DNA of 64,000 nt from Anaeromyxobacter oryzae (lineage in GTDB: Bacteria > Myxococcota > Myxococcia > Myxococcales > Anaeromyxobacteraceae): assembly GCF_023169945.1 (NCBI RefSeq), contig NZ_AP025591.1, forward strand, positions 1,262,501-1,326,500, written 5' to 3'. This document shows, in pieces, positions 15,722 to 24,310 of the stretch. The position numbers were made by a program, and so were the translations under genes. The notes beneath the pieces are model-generated. The model was not told the origin of the DNA. It ran no database searches and was given only the letters and a program-made list of their open reading frames with translations. Each line of letters opens with the position of its first letter. The stretch's first letter is position 1.

Positions 15722-16849
15722 ATGCCCGAACGACTCGAGATCGCATTCTTCGCATCGAGCCTCGTCTCCTCGTACTGGAACGGGGCCGCCACCTACTATC
15801 GCGGGCTCGCGCGGGCGCTCCACGCCCGGGGGCACCGGCTCACCTTCTACGAGCCCGACGCGTACGACCGGCAGGCGCACCGGGACATCCCCGACCCGCC
15901 CTACGCCCGGGTGGTCGTCTGGGATCCAAACGATCCCTCCACGCTCGACCGCTGCCTCGCGGCCGCGTGGCGCGCGGACCTCGTCGTGAAGGCGAGCGGC
16001 GTCGGCGTGCACGACGAGCTCCTCGAAGCGCGCGTGCTCGAGCTGCGCCGGCCCGGGAACCGGGTCGCGTTCTGGGACGTGGACGCGCCCGCGACGCTCG
16101 AGCGGCTCGGGAGCGATCCCGGCGATCCCTTCCGGGCGCTCGTGCCGCGCTACGATCTCGTCTTCACGTACGGTGGCGGCGACCCCGTGGTGGCCGCGTA
16201 CCGCCGCTTCGGCGCCCGCGCGTGCGTGCCGATCTACAACGCGCTCGATCCCACGACGCACCACCCGGTGCCGCGCGACACCCGCTTCGAGGCGGACCTC
16301 GCCTTCCTCGGCAACCGTCTGCCGGATCGCGAGGCGCGCGTCGACGAGTTCTTCCTCCGGCCCGCGGCGGCGCTCCCGGGGCGGAGGTTCCTCCTCGGCG
16401 GCGCGGGCTGGGACTCGAAGACGCTGCCCGCCAACGTCCGGCGGCTCGGCCACGTGGGGACGGCCGACCACAACGCCTGGAACTGCACGCCTCTCGCGGT
16501 CCTGAACGTGTCGCGCGACAGCATGGCCCGGAACGGCTTCTCCCCCGCGACGCGCGTGTTCGAGGCGGCGGGCGCGGGCGCGTGCATCGTGACGGACGCC
16601 TGGGAGGGGCTGGAGCTGTTCCTCGAGCCTGGCCGGGAGGTCCTCGCCGCGCGCGACGGGGCGGAGGTCGCCGCTGCGCTCGGGGGGCTCGACGAGGCCC
16701 GGGCGCGGCGCATCGGCGAGGCGGCCCGGGCGCGCGTGCTCGCGGAGCACACCTACGATCGCCGGGCGGAGCGGGTCGAGGCCGCGCTCGGCCTCGGGGC
16801 CGGGCGAGCGGAACGCCAGCCCCTCGCCGCGGAGAGGGTCGCGGAATGA
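15722..16849 (+). CDS. CgeB-family glycosyltransferase (second paralogue)
   Basis: The 375-residue protein begins LEIAFFASSLVSSYWNGAAT, like its two relatives, and carries FLGNRLPDREARVDEFF, TPLAVLNVSRDSM, TRVFEAAGAGACIVTD and FLEPGREVLAARDGAEV in the C-terminal nucleotide-sugar domain. The acidic catalytic region FWDVDAPATLERL is typical of this subgroup. ATG 15722 is used; AGGGAG lies 15 bases upstream, rather far, and an earlier GTG at 15647 is possible. It is the first gene of a plus-strand operon divergent from the epimerase operon, ending with an ATGA overlap into the next gene. Confidence 0.8.
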   Translation: MPERLEIAFFASSLVSSYWNGAATYYRGLARALHARGHRLTFYEPDAYDRQAHRDIPDPPYARVVVWDPNDPSTLDRCLAAAWRADLVVKASGVGVHDELLEARVLELRRPGNRVAFWDVDAPATLERLGSDPGDPFRALVPRYDLVFTYGGGDPVVAAYRRFGARACVPIYNALDPTTHHPVPRDTRFEADLAFLGNRLPDREARVDEFFLRPAAALPGRRFLLGGAGWDSKTLPANVRRLGHVGTADHNAWNCTPLAVLNVSRDSMARNGFSPATRVFEAAGAGACIVTDAWEGLELFLEPGREVLAARDGAEVAAALGGLDEARARRIGEAARARVLAEHTYDRRAERVEAALGLGAGRAERQPLAAERVAE

Positions 16850-17976
16850 GCGGGTCCCTCGACGTGGTCTTCCTGGGGCTCTCGATCACGTCGTCGTGGG
16901 GGAATGGTCACGCGACCACGTACCGCGCGCTCGCGCGGGCGCTGGCCGCCGCCGGGCACCGCGTCCTCTTCCTCGAGCGCGACGTCCCCTGGTACGCGGA
17001 GAACCGCGACCTCGCCGCGCCGCCGTGGTGCGACGTCCAGCTCTACGGCGGGGTCGCCGAGCTGCGCGAGCGCTTCGGGGACCGGCTCCGCGCCGCGGAC
17101 CTCGCCGTCGTCGGCTCCTACGTGCCGGACGGGCGCGAGGTGGCGCGGCTCGTCCAGGAGCTCGCGCGCGGGATCACGGCCTTCTACGACATCGACACGC
17201 CCGTCACCATGGCGGCGCTCGCGCGCGGCGACTGCGCGTACCTCGCGGCGGAGCTCGTGCCCGGGTTCGACCTGTACCTGTCGTTCACCGGCGGCCCCAT
17301 GCTGCGCCGCATCGAGCGGGAGCTCGGCGCGCGCGCCGCGCGCGCGCTCTACTGCAGCGCGGATCCCGAGGTACACCGACCGGCGCCGCACCCGCCGCGG
17401 TGGGATCTCGGCTACGTCGGGACGTACAGCGCCGACCGCCAGCCCGCCCTCGAGCGGCTCCTCCTCGAACCGGCCCGGCGCCGCGGCGGGGCGCGGTTCG
17501 CGGTGGCCGGCCCGCAGTACCCCGCGGACGTGCGCTGGCCGGGCAACGTCGACCGGATCGAGCACCTCCCGCCGACCGCGCACGCGGCGTTCTACGCCGC
17601 ACAGCGCTACACGCTGAACGTGACGCGGGCGGACATGGTCCGCGCGGGCTGGTCCCCGTCGGTGCGGCTCTTCGAGGCCGCGGCGTGCGGGACGCCGGTG
17701 CTGTCGGACCGCTGGCCGGGGATCGATGCCTTCTTCGCGCCGGGCCGCGAGATCCTGCTCGCGGCCTCGACGACCGAGGCGCTCGCGATCCTCGACCGGC
17801 TGCCCGACCAGGAGCGCCACGCGATCGGGGAGCGGGCGCGGCGCCGGGTGCTCGCGGAGCACACCGCGACGCATCGCGCCGAGGCGCTCGTGGGGTTCGT
17901 CCGGGAGGCGCGCGAGCGGAACGCGCGGCGCCGTGCACGGGTGCGGAAGGAGATCGCCCAGGGGGAGCGGGGCTAG
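16846..17976 (+). CDS. CgeB-family glycosyltransferase (third paralogue)
   Basis: The 376-residue protein starts MSGSLDVVFLGLSITSSWGN, close to the second paralogue. It keeps FYDIDTPVTMAAL, the C-terminal block YVGTYSADRQPALERLL, LNVTRADMVRAGWSPSVRLF, EAAACGTPVLSDRWPG and FAPGREILLAA, and a very basic tail. ATG 16846 overlaps the previous stop as ATGA. Two adjacent paralogues with the same fold suggest two successive sugar transfers, or transfer onto two acceptors. UDP-glucose dehydrogenase follows after 25 bases. Confidence 0.8.
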   Translation: MSGSLDVVFLGLSITSSWGNGHATTYRALARALAAAGHRVLFLERDVPWYAENRDLAAPPWCDVQLYGGVAELRERFGDRLRAADLAVVGSYVPDGREVARLVQELARGITAFYDIDTPVTMAALARGDCAYLAAELVPGFDLYLSFTGGPMLRRIERELGARAARALYCSADPEVHRPAPHPPRWDLGYVGTYSADRQPALERLLLEPARRRGGARFAVAGPQYPADVRWPGNVDRIEHLPPTAHAAFYAAQRYTLNVTRADMVRAGWSPSVRLFEAAACGTPVLSDRWPGIDAFFAPGREILLAASTTEALAILDRLPDQERHAIGERARRRVLAEHTATHRAEALVGFVREARERNARRRARVRKEIAQGERG

Positions 17977-18001
17977 GGGCAGTCCCCGGGGGGGGAATGA
18001 G

Positions 18002-19318
18002 ATGAGGGTGGCGGTGGTGGGAGCGGGGTACGTGGGGCTCGTCACCGGGACGTGCCTCGCGGAGTCGGGCAACGACGTCGCCTGCGTCGACAAGGACGAC
18101 GCGAAGATCGAGGCCCTGCAGGCGGGGTCGATCCCGATCTACGAGCCCGGGCTCGAGGAGCTCGTCCATCGCAACGCGAAGGAGGGCCGGCTCCGGTTCT
18201 CGACCGATCTCGCGCAGGCGGCGGGCCGCGCCAAGGTGGTCTTCCTCGCGGTGGGCACGCCGGAGGGCGAGGACGGCGACGCCGAGCTTCGCCACGTGCT
18301 CGAGGCCGCGGAGGAGATCGCCCGGTCGGTGAAGCACTACACCGTCGTCGCGACGAAGAGCACGGTCCCGGTCGGGACCGCGGATCGGATCCAGGAGATC
18401 ATGGAACGGCGCGCGAAGGCGGAGGTGGACGTCGTCTCGAACCCCGAGTTCCTGAAGGAGGGCGCGGCGCTCGAGGACTTCCAGCGGCCGGACCGCGTGG
18501 TGGTCGGGGCGAGGACGGACCGCGCCCGCCGCATCATGCGCGAGCTGTACGCGCCGTTCGTGCGCACCGAGCGACCGATCCTCCTCATGGATCCGCGCTC
18601 CGCGGAGATGGTGAAGTACGCCTCCAACGCGATGCTCGCGACCCGCATCTCGTTCATGAACGACATCGCGGTGCTCTGCGAGCGCGTCGGCGCCGACGCC
18701 GAGCACGTCCGCAAGGGGATGGGCGCGGACACCCGCATCGGCTACCCGTTCCTGTTCCCGGGGATCGGGTACGGCGGCTCCTGCTTCCCGAAGGACGTGA
18801 AGGCGCTGCTCGCGACCGGGCGGCGGCACGGCATCGACCTCGACCTGCTCCGGGCGGTGGAGAAGACGAACGAGCGGCAGAAGCGGCAGCTCCTGGTCCG
18901 CGCGGTGAAGCACTTCGGGGCGCTCGACGGCCGGACGTTCGGCGTGTGGGGGCTCGCGTTCAAGCCGAAGACGGACGACCTGCGCGAGGCGCCGTCGCTC
19001 GAGGTGATCGAGGGCCTGCTCGGCAAGGGCGGTCGCGTCCAGGTCTACGACCCGGTGGCGATGGAGCGCGCGCGCCGGCTCCTCGGGGAGCGCGTCACGT
19101 TCGCGCCCGGGCCGTACGAGGCCGTCGAGGGCGCGGACGCGCTGTTCGTCGTGACCGAGTGGAGCGAGTTCCGGACGCCCGACCTCGAGCGCGTGAAGAC
19201 GTTGATGCGATCGCCGGTCGTGTTCGACGGCCGGAACGTGTTCGACCCCGCCGAGATGGAGGAGCTCGGGTTCGTGCACCACGCCATCGGCCGCGCGCCA
19301 CCGGGGCCTGCGAAGTGA
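18002..19318 (+). CDS. ugd: UDP-glucose 6-dehydrogenase
   Basis: The 438-residue enzyme oxidises UDP-glucose to UDP-glucuronate in two NAD+-dependent steps. It shows the N-terminal Rossmann motif VVGAGYVGLVTG (residues 5-16), VGTPEGEDGDAEL, TKSTVPVGT (119-126 region), NPEFLKEG, central-domain YASNAMLATRISF, the catalytic Cys261 in GYGGSCFPKD, and the C-terminal GLAFKPKTDDLREAPS. Length is normal. It is preceded by two glycosyltransferases on the same strand, so glucuronate or a derived sugar (xylose, arabinose or galacturonate series) is the likely building block of the locus product. Confidence 0.93.
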   Translation: MRVAVVGAGYVGLVTGTCLAESGNDVACVDKDDAKIEALQAGSIPIYEPGLEELVHRNAKEGRLRFSTDLAQAAGRAKVVFLAVGTPEGEDGDAELRHVLEAAEEIARSVKHYTVVATKSTVPVGTADRIQEIMERRAKAEVDVVSNPEFLKEGAALEDFQRPDRVVVGARTDRARRIMRELYAPFVRTERPILLMDPRSAEMVKYASNAMLATRISFMNDIAVLCERVGADAEHVRKGMGADTRIGYPFLFPGIGYGGSCFPKDVKALLATGRRHGIDLDLLRAVEKTNERQKRQLLVRAVKHFGALDGRTFGVWGLAFKPKTDDLREAPSLEVIEGLLGKGGRVQVYDPVAMERARRLLGERVTFAPGPYEAVEGADALFVVTEWSEFRTPDLERVKTLMRSPVVFDGRNVFDPAEMEELGFVHHAIGRAPPGPAK

Positions 19319-19423
19319 GCGACCGCACGGCGCCACCCGCCGCCCGCGGCGAGGCGCCGCTGGCGACGGCCCGCCCCCCGCCCCAAGTTCGAGGAGCAGG
19401 CCCTTCGGAGAGAGGCAGCGGCG

Positions 19424-21559
19424 ATGGATGGCGAGCGCATCTGGCCGGGGAGGCCGTATCCTCTCGGCGCCAGGTTCGATGGAGAGGGCACGAACTTCGC
19501 CGTGTACTCGCGGGACGCCGAGGGCATCGAGCTCTGCCTCTTCGCCGACGACGCCGTCAAGGAGCTCCGACGCGTCCGGCTGTCCGAGCGCACCGGACAC
19601 GTCTGGCACGCCTACCTGCCCGGCGTCGGTCCGGGCACCCTCTACGGCTACCGGGCGCACGGTCCGTACGAGCCGGAGAACGGGCACCGGTTCAACCCGT
19701 CCAAGCTCCTCGTGGACCCGTACGCCCTCGCCATCTCGGGCGACACGGACCTGCAGGGCCCGGTGCACGCGTACCGGCTCGGCGCGCCCGAGGGCGATCT
19801 CGCCTACGACGACACGGACTCCGCCGCGGCGATCCCGAAGAGCGTCGTGGTCGGCAACCACTACGACTGGGAGGGGGATCGCCCGCCGCGCACGCCGTGG
19901 CACCGCTCCGTGATCTACGAGGTGCACGTCCGCGGGTTCACGATGCGTCACCCGGAGGTCCCGCCGGAGCTGCGCGGCTCGTACGCGGGCTTCGCCTCGC
20001 CGCCGGCGATCGAGCACCTGGTCCGCCTCGGCGTGACCGCCGTCGAGCTGCTCCCGGTCCACGAGTACACCGACGAGGCGTTCCTCCAGGGCAAGGGGCT
20101 CCGGAACTACTGGGGGTACTCGACCCTCGGCTTCTTCGCCCCCGAGCAGCGCTACTGCACGAGGGGCTCGCGCGGCGAGCAGGTCGCCGAGTTCCGGGGG
20201 ATGGTCAAGGCGCTGCACCGGGCCGGCATCGAGGTGATCCTCGACGTCGTCTACAACCACACCTGCGAGGGGAACCACCTCGGCCCGACGCTGTCGCTCA
20301 AGGGGCTCGACAACCGCAGCTACTACCGGCTCTCCCCGGAGTCTCCCCGCTACTACATGGACTACACCGGGACCGGGAACTCCCTCGACACGACGAGCCC
20401 GCCGGCGCTCCGGCTCGTCATGGACTCGCTCCGCTACTGGGTGGAGGAGATGCACGTCGACGGCTTCCGGTTCGATCTCGCCGTCACCCTCGCCCGCGAC
20501 CCCGACTACTTCGACGAGGCCTCGCGCTTCCTCGTGGCGGTCTACCAGGATCCGGTGCTCGAGAAGGTGAAGCTCATCGCGGAGCCCTGGGACGTCGGGC
20601 CGGACGGCTACAAGGTCGGCGCCTTCCCGGTGAACTGGTCGGAGTGGAACGGGAAGTACCGCGACGTCGTGCGCCGGTTCTGGAAGGGCGACGAGGACCA
20701 GGCCAGCGAGATGGGGTACCGGCTCACCGGGTCCGCGGACCTCTACGAGCCCGCCGGCCGGAAGATCTTCGCGAGCGTGAACTTCGTCACGGCGCACGAC
20801 GGCTTCACGCTCCGGGATCTCGTCTCCTACAACGAGAAGCACAACGAGGCGAACCTCGAGGACAACCGGGACGGCACCGACGCGAACTACTCGTGGAACT
20901 GCGGCGCAGAGGGCGAGACCGACGATCCGGCGATCCTCGCGCTCCGCGACCGGCAGGTCCGGAACATGCTCGCGACGCTCCTCGTCTCGCAGGGCGTGCC
21001 GATGATCACCGCCGGCGACGAGATGGGGAAGACGCAGGGCGGGAACAACAACGCGTACTGCCAGGACGACGAGATCTCGTGGCTGGACTGGGAGCTCGAC
21101 GACCGGCGTCGCGCGCTCCTCGGGTTCACGCGCCGCATGATCCGGCTGCGCCTCTCGCAACCGGTGCTGCAACGGCGCCGCTTCTTCCGCGGCCGCCACC
21201 TCTCCGACTCGTCGCTCAAGGACCTCGCCTGGTTCCGGCCGGACGGCACCGAGATGAAGGCCGAGGACTGGGAGAAGCCCTTCGCGCGGTCCGTCGCGTT
21301 CCTCCTCGGCGGCGACGCGCTGGTCTCGCCGGACGAGCACGGGGAGCGGATCTGCGGCGACACGCTCCTCGTCCTCCTGAACGCCGACCACGAGGCGGTC
21401 ACGTACCGGCTGCCCGAGGTGGAGTGGGGCCGCGCGTGGGAGATCCTCGCCGACACCGCCGGCGCCTCGGACGAGAAGCGCGACCTCATCGAGGCGCGCG
21501 GGACGGTGCGGGCCGAGGCGCGGTCGATCGTGATCCTGTCCCGGCCGGCAGAGCGGTGA
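19424..21559 (+). CDS. glgX: Glycogen debranching enzyme (GlgX-type isoamylase)
   Basis: The 711-residue GH13 protein has an N-terminal CBM48-like beta domain (residues 1-150), the catalytic barrel with DVVYNHT (region I), GFRFDLA carrying the nucleophile Asp, AEPWDVG with the acid/base Glu, and TAHDGFTLRDL with the transition-state Asp, followed by YNEKHNEANLEDNRDG and NCGAEGETDD typical of GlgX/TreX. It removes alpha-1,6 branches from glycogen. GAGAGAGGCAGCGGCG precedes the ATG. It follows ugd by 105 bases on the same strand; whether the two are cotranscribed is unclear. Confidence 0.93.
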   Translation: MDGERIWPGRPYPLGARFDGEGTNFAVYSRDAEGIELCLFADDAVKELRRVRLSERTGHVWHAYLPGVGPGTLYGYRAHGPYEPENGHRFNPSKLLVDPYALAISGDTDLQGPVHAYRLGAPEGDLAYDDTDSAAAIPKSVVVGNHYDWEGDRPPRTPWHRSVIYEVHVRGFTMRHPEVPPELRGSYAGFASPPAIEHLVRLGVTAVELLPVHEYTDEAFLQGKGLRNYWGYSTLGFFAPEQRYCTRGSRGEQVAEFRGMVKALHRAGIEVILDVVYNHTCEGNHLGPTLSLKGLDNRSYYRLSPESPRYYMDYTGTGNSLDTTSPPALRLVMDSLRYWVEEMHVDGFRFDLAVTLARDPDYFDEASRFLVAVYQDPVLEKVKLIAEPWDVGPDGYKVGAFPVNWSEWNGKYRDVVRRFWKGDEDQASEMGYRLTGSADLYEPAGRKIFASVNFVTAHDGFTLRDLVSYNEKHNEANLEDNRDGTDANYSWNCGAEGETDDPAILALRDRQVRNMLATLLVSQGVPMITAGDEMGKTQGGNNNAYCQDDEISWLDWELDDRRRALLGFTRRMIRLRLSQPVLQRRRFFRGRHLSDSSLKDLAWFRPDGTEMKAEDWEKPFARSVAFLLGGDALVSPDEHGERICGDTLLVLLNADHEAVTYRLPEVEWGRAWEILADTAGASDEKRDLIEARGTVRAEARSIVILSRPAER

Positions 21560-21652
21560 GGCCGACACGTCGGCGGCGTCCGGGGAATCGACGGCGTTCG
21601 CCGGCCGCGACTGCGCCTCCGGGGGCGATCTCGAGCGTCTCCCTCTCGGCGG

Positions 21653-21682
21653 TTGTCACGGTCCGTGACAGACCGCTATAGT
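21653..21682 (+). promoter_or_regulatory. Sigma-70-type promoter of the small secreted protein gene
   Basis: TTGTCA (21653-21658) and TATAGT (21677-21682) are separated by 18 bases, the best sigma-70-like pair seen in the plus-strand spacers. The predicted leader to ATG 21731 is about 42 bases and includes GAGAGGG. Confidence 0.65.
21654..21670. promoter_or_regulatory. Perfect 17-bp palindromic operator candidate
   Basis: TGTCACGGTCCGTGACA is a perfect 8+1+8 inverted repeat. It overlaps the -35 hexamer and much of the spacer, the typical location of a repressor operator. The 13-base core recurs exactly at 2592-2604; shorter versions occur at 32541-32551 and 61415-61424. Confidence 0.5.
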
Positions 21683-21730
21683 ACCGTGCCCAGTCCGACA
21701 GTGGCGCAAGACTCCCGAGAGGGCACACCC

Positions 21731-22111
21731 ATGCCTCGCATCTCGATCGCGGCTCTCCTGACTGCTCTCGCAACGGTCGCGCGAGCCGGCGACGGTTTCA
21801 CGGACCGGGTCGCCGCTCGGATCAGCGAGAGCCGGCAGTGCTCGCAGGGCACTTCGACCGTGATCGAGTGCACGTACTCGTTCGAGGGGATGACGCTCGT
21901 GCTGGTCCTCGACCCGCGAAACCCCGAGTACAACGCGTTCACCGTGAAGGCAGCGCCGTCCGGCGACAGCACGTTTCTCAAGTTCGGCGGCACGCACTCG
22001 TGCGCGCTGATCACCTACATCGGCAGCAAGCCGGGCGAGGTCGCGAACGTCTTCATCTCCCAGAGAACGGGAGACGTGCTCACGGAGCACGATATGGCGT
22101 GCGCGAAGTAG
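21731..22111 (+). CDS. Small secreted protein of unknown function
   Basis: The 126-residue product has a short signal peptide (MPRISIAALLTALATVARAG, likely cut after VARA). The mature part of about 107 residues has three cysteines after the signal (SRQCSQGTS, IECTYSF, HSCAL) plus one near the C-terminus (DMACAK), so two disulfides are possible, as expected for a periplasmic or secreted protein. I do not recognise a family. ATG 21731 is preceded by GAGAGGG at good distance. Its codon use is less GC-biased than its neighbours, which may hint at recent acquisition or low expression. It has a strong promoter overlapped by a palindromic operator. Confidence 0.75.
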   Translation: MPRISIAALLTALATVARAGDGFTDRVAARISESRQCSQGTSTVIECTYSFEGMTLVLVLDPRNPEYNAFTVKAAPSGDSTFLKFGGTHSCALITYIGSKPGEVANVFISQRTGDVLTEHDMACAK

Positions 22112-22171
22112 CTCCTCCACGACGGCTCGATGGCACCCCCGTGCGGGTTGCCTCGCCGCCAAACGAAGGCG

Positions 22172-22190
22172 CCCCGCCCTTCGGTCGGGG
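22172..22190. terminator. Hairpin between convergent genes
   Basis: CCCCG and CGGGG form a stem with a mismatch then CC/GG closing a short TTC loop. It lies between the small secreted protein gene and the convergent 177-residue protein gene. No T-tract. Confidence 0.35.
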
Positions 22191-22222
22191 AAGCCCCTCG
22201 CGCGCGCGCTTCCGCGCTCGCC

Positions 22223-22756
22223 CTACCCCGCCCCGCCCGCGCCCTTCGCCATCTCGTGCAGCCGCTGCTGCGAGATCTGGATCTTGAGCCCGCGCCCGCC
22301 GTTCTCGAGGAAGAGCCGGAGGCCGTAGTCGTAGTGGCGCTTCACCGCGTTCAGGATCGACTCGTAGATCGGCTGGAGCGCCTCGGGGGTCGGCGCCGCG
22401 ACCTCGAAGTCCTCGAACCCGAACAGCGAGATGATGTAGCGGGTCTCGAGCTTCTTGAACCGGACGCGGAGCAGGATCGAGTCGCGCCCCTTCGGCACCT
22501 CGAGCGCGAGCCGCAGCCCGACGTGCCAGAACGCGTCCTCGTCGAGGTGCATCGCGTCCTCGATCTTCTCGGTCGGCGCGCCCGCGCTGCCGCCGGAGAG
22601 CAGCTCGTACGAGAGCAGCTCCCGCGGCCAGCTCGCGTACTCCATGAGGCCGCGGGACAGGGTCGCCGCGAACAGGACGCACTCGGAGCGGTACGCGGCG
22701 AACCGGCCACGCGCGGCCTCGAGCGACTGGCAGAGCTCCTGGTATCGGTTGCTCAT
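22223..22756 (-). CDS. Conserved cytosolic protein of unknown function (177 aa)
   Basis: No signal peptide, transmembrane helix or known catalytic motif is visible. The sequence is well structured and mixed alpha/beta: an N-terminal helix (MSNRYQELCQSLEAARGRFA), a central HLDEDAFWHVGLRLALEV, and C-terminal helices ending LKIQISQQRLHEMAKG. GGAGGACCCG precedes the ATG at ideal spacing, supporting expression. Upstream on the minus strand TATGGT (22819-22824) may be its -10. Divergent from alanine racemase. Confidence 0.75.
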   Translation of the reverse strand: MSNRYQELCQSLEAARGRFAAYRSECVLFAATLSRGLMEYASWPRELLSYELLSGGSAGAPTEKIEDAMHLDEDAFWHVGLRLALEVPKGRDSILLRVRFKKLETRYIISLFGFEDFEVAAPTPEALQPIYESILNAVKRHYDYGLRLFLENGGRGLKIQISQQRLHEMAKGAGGAG

Positions 22757-22962
22757 CGGGTCCTCCCACTCGAGCGTCGCGCGGGGGTCGCGGGCGAGCG
22801 CCCGTCCGAGACGCGCGGACCATAGCACGCCCGCGCCGCGCGGGACCGGCCCGCGTGCCGCGGCGGTCCTGAACGTCCCTCCCGGCGACGCGGGCCGGCC
22901 GGGCATCGCGGCGGCGGCCGGCCGGGCGTCCGCCCGCCCCTGCGCAGAAAGCCGGGTGCCGC

Positions 22963-22968
22963 TATCAT
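22963..22968 (+). promoter_or_regulatory. Candidate -10 element of alr (leaderless)
   Basis: TATCAT is followed by exactly 7 bases and then ATG 22976. This spacing puts the transcription start at or next to the start codon. No ribosome binding site is present for ATG 22976 or for the in-frame ATG 22967, which overlaps the hexamer. Confidence 0.45.
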
Positions 22969-22975
22969 GCGCGCC

Positions 22976-24157
22976 ATGTCGAACCTCCCTCCGGAGTGGG
23001 GCGGCCGGCCGGTCTGGGCCGAGATCGACCTGGACGCGATCGCGTCGAACGTGCGCCTGCTCGCAGGCCGGGCCACGCCGGCGCGGCTCTACGCCGTCGT
23101 GAAGGCGAACGCTTACGGACATGGCGCGGTCGCGGTCGGGCGGGCGGCGCTCGAGGCCGGCGCGCACGGCCTCGCGGTGGTCTGCGTGGACGAGGGCGAG
23201 GAGCTCCGGCGGGCGGGCATCGAGGCGCCCGTCCTCGTGGTCGGGCACACGCCGCCGAGCGACGCGGCGCGCGTCGCGTCCCTCGGCCTCCGCCCGACGG
23301 TGGGCTCGATGGACCTCGTGGAGGCCCTGTCGGCCGCCGCCCGGGCGCGCCCCGAGCCGGTGCCGATCCACCTCGAGCTCGAGACGGGCCTGAACCGCCA
23401 CGGGCTCGCGCCCGACGCGCTCGTCGCCCTCGCCGAGCGCGCGCGGCAGCTGCCCGGCATCCGCGTCGAGGGGCTCTTCACCCACTTCGCCGCCGCCGAG
23501 GAGGGCGACCAGCGCTTCACCCGCCGGCAGCTCGAGATCCTGCGCGAGACGTCCCGGCGCGTGCCATGGATCCCCGAGCGGCACTGCTCGGCGTCGGCGA
23601 GCGTCCTCGTCGATCGCGAGATGGCGCTCGAGGCGGTCCGGACGGGCCTGTCCATGTACGGCTACCGGCCCGCGCCCTGGTGCGGGACGGACGCCGACCT
23701 CGTGCCGGCCCTGTCCCTCCGCGCGCGCGTCGCGCGCGTCTCGGAGCTCGAGCGGGGCGCCACGGTCGGGTACGGGCGCATGTGGGCCGCGGCGCGCCCC
23801 ACCCGCGTCGCGCTCGTCATGTGCGGGTACGCCGACGGGTACCGGCGTAGCTTCGGCAACCGCGCCCACGTGCTCGTGCGCGGTCGCCGCGCCCCGGTCG
23901 TCGGCCGCGTCGCGATGGACATGTGCATGGTCGACGTGACCGCCGTCACCGGCGTCGCGGTCGGCGACGTCGTGACGCTCATCGGCCGCGACGGCGAGGA
24001 GCGCGTCGACGCCGACGAGCTCGCCACGCTCGCGGACACGATCTCCTGGGAGATCCTGGCCGGGATCAGCGCCCGCGTCCCTCGCCTGTACCTGCGCGGC
24101 GGCGCCGTCGAGTCGGTCACGACCCTGAACGACCGGGTGCCGGCGCCGGGGCGCTGA
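22976..24157 (+). CDS. alr: Alanine racemase
   Basis: The 393-residue PLP enzyme interconverts L- and D-alanine for peptidoglycan. The PLP lysine is Lys43 in AVVKANAYGHG; the second catalytic base is the Tyr in TVGYGRMW; HLELETGLNRHG and GLSMYGYRP complete the barrel, and the C-terminal beta domain has GRVAMDMCMVDVT and DTISWEILAGIS. Length is slightly above the usual 360-380. The start at 22976 is preferred over 22967 because the latter lies in the -10-like sequence. The gene stands alone, divergent from the 177-residue protein. Confidence 0.93.
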   Translation: MSNLPPEWGGRPVWAEIDLDAIASNVRLLAGRATPARLYAVVKANAYGHGAVAVGRAALEAGAHGLAVVCVDEGEELRRAGIEAPVLVVGHTPPSDAARVASLGLRPTVGSMDLVEALSAAARARPEPVPIHLELETGLNRHGLAPDALVALAERARQLPGIRVEGLFTHFAAAEEGDQRFTRRQLEILRETSRRVPWIPERHCSASASVLVDREMALEAVRTGLSMYGYRPAPWCGTDADLVPALSLRARVARVSELERGATVGYGRMWAAARPTRVALVMCGYADGYRRSFGNRAHVLVRGRRAPVVGRVAMDMCMVDVTAVTGVAVGDVVTLIGRDGEERVDADELATLADTISWEILAGISARVPRLYLRGGAVESVTTLNDRVPAPGR

Positions 24158-24310
24158 CGGCGCGCCGCATTCCGCACGGTAGGTGAATGTGTCCCGCCCC
24201 GCGTGCGGTGGGTCGCCGCGGCGTCCCGCGTGGTCCCGCGCCCATGCTGGCCGTGTCCCGACTCCGCCCCCGCGTGCACGTTCCGTGCAGGGGAGGCGGA
24301 GGCGACGCCG

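Noticed and set aside
17285..21568. Minus-strand open frame of over 1400 codons opposite ugd and glgX
   Set aside because: Shadow of well-supported plus-strand genes; no recognisable protein sequence.
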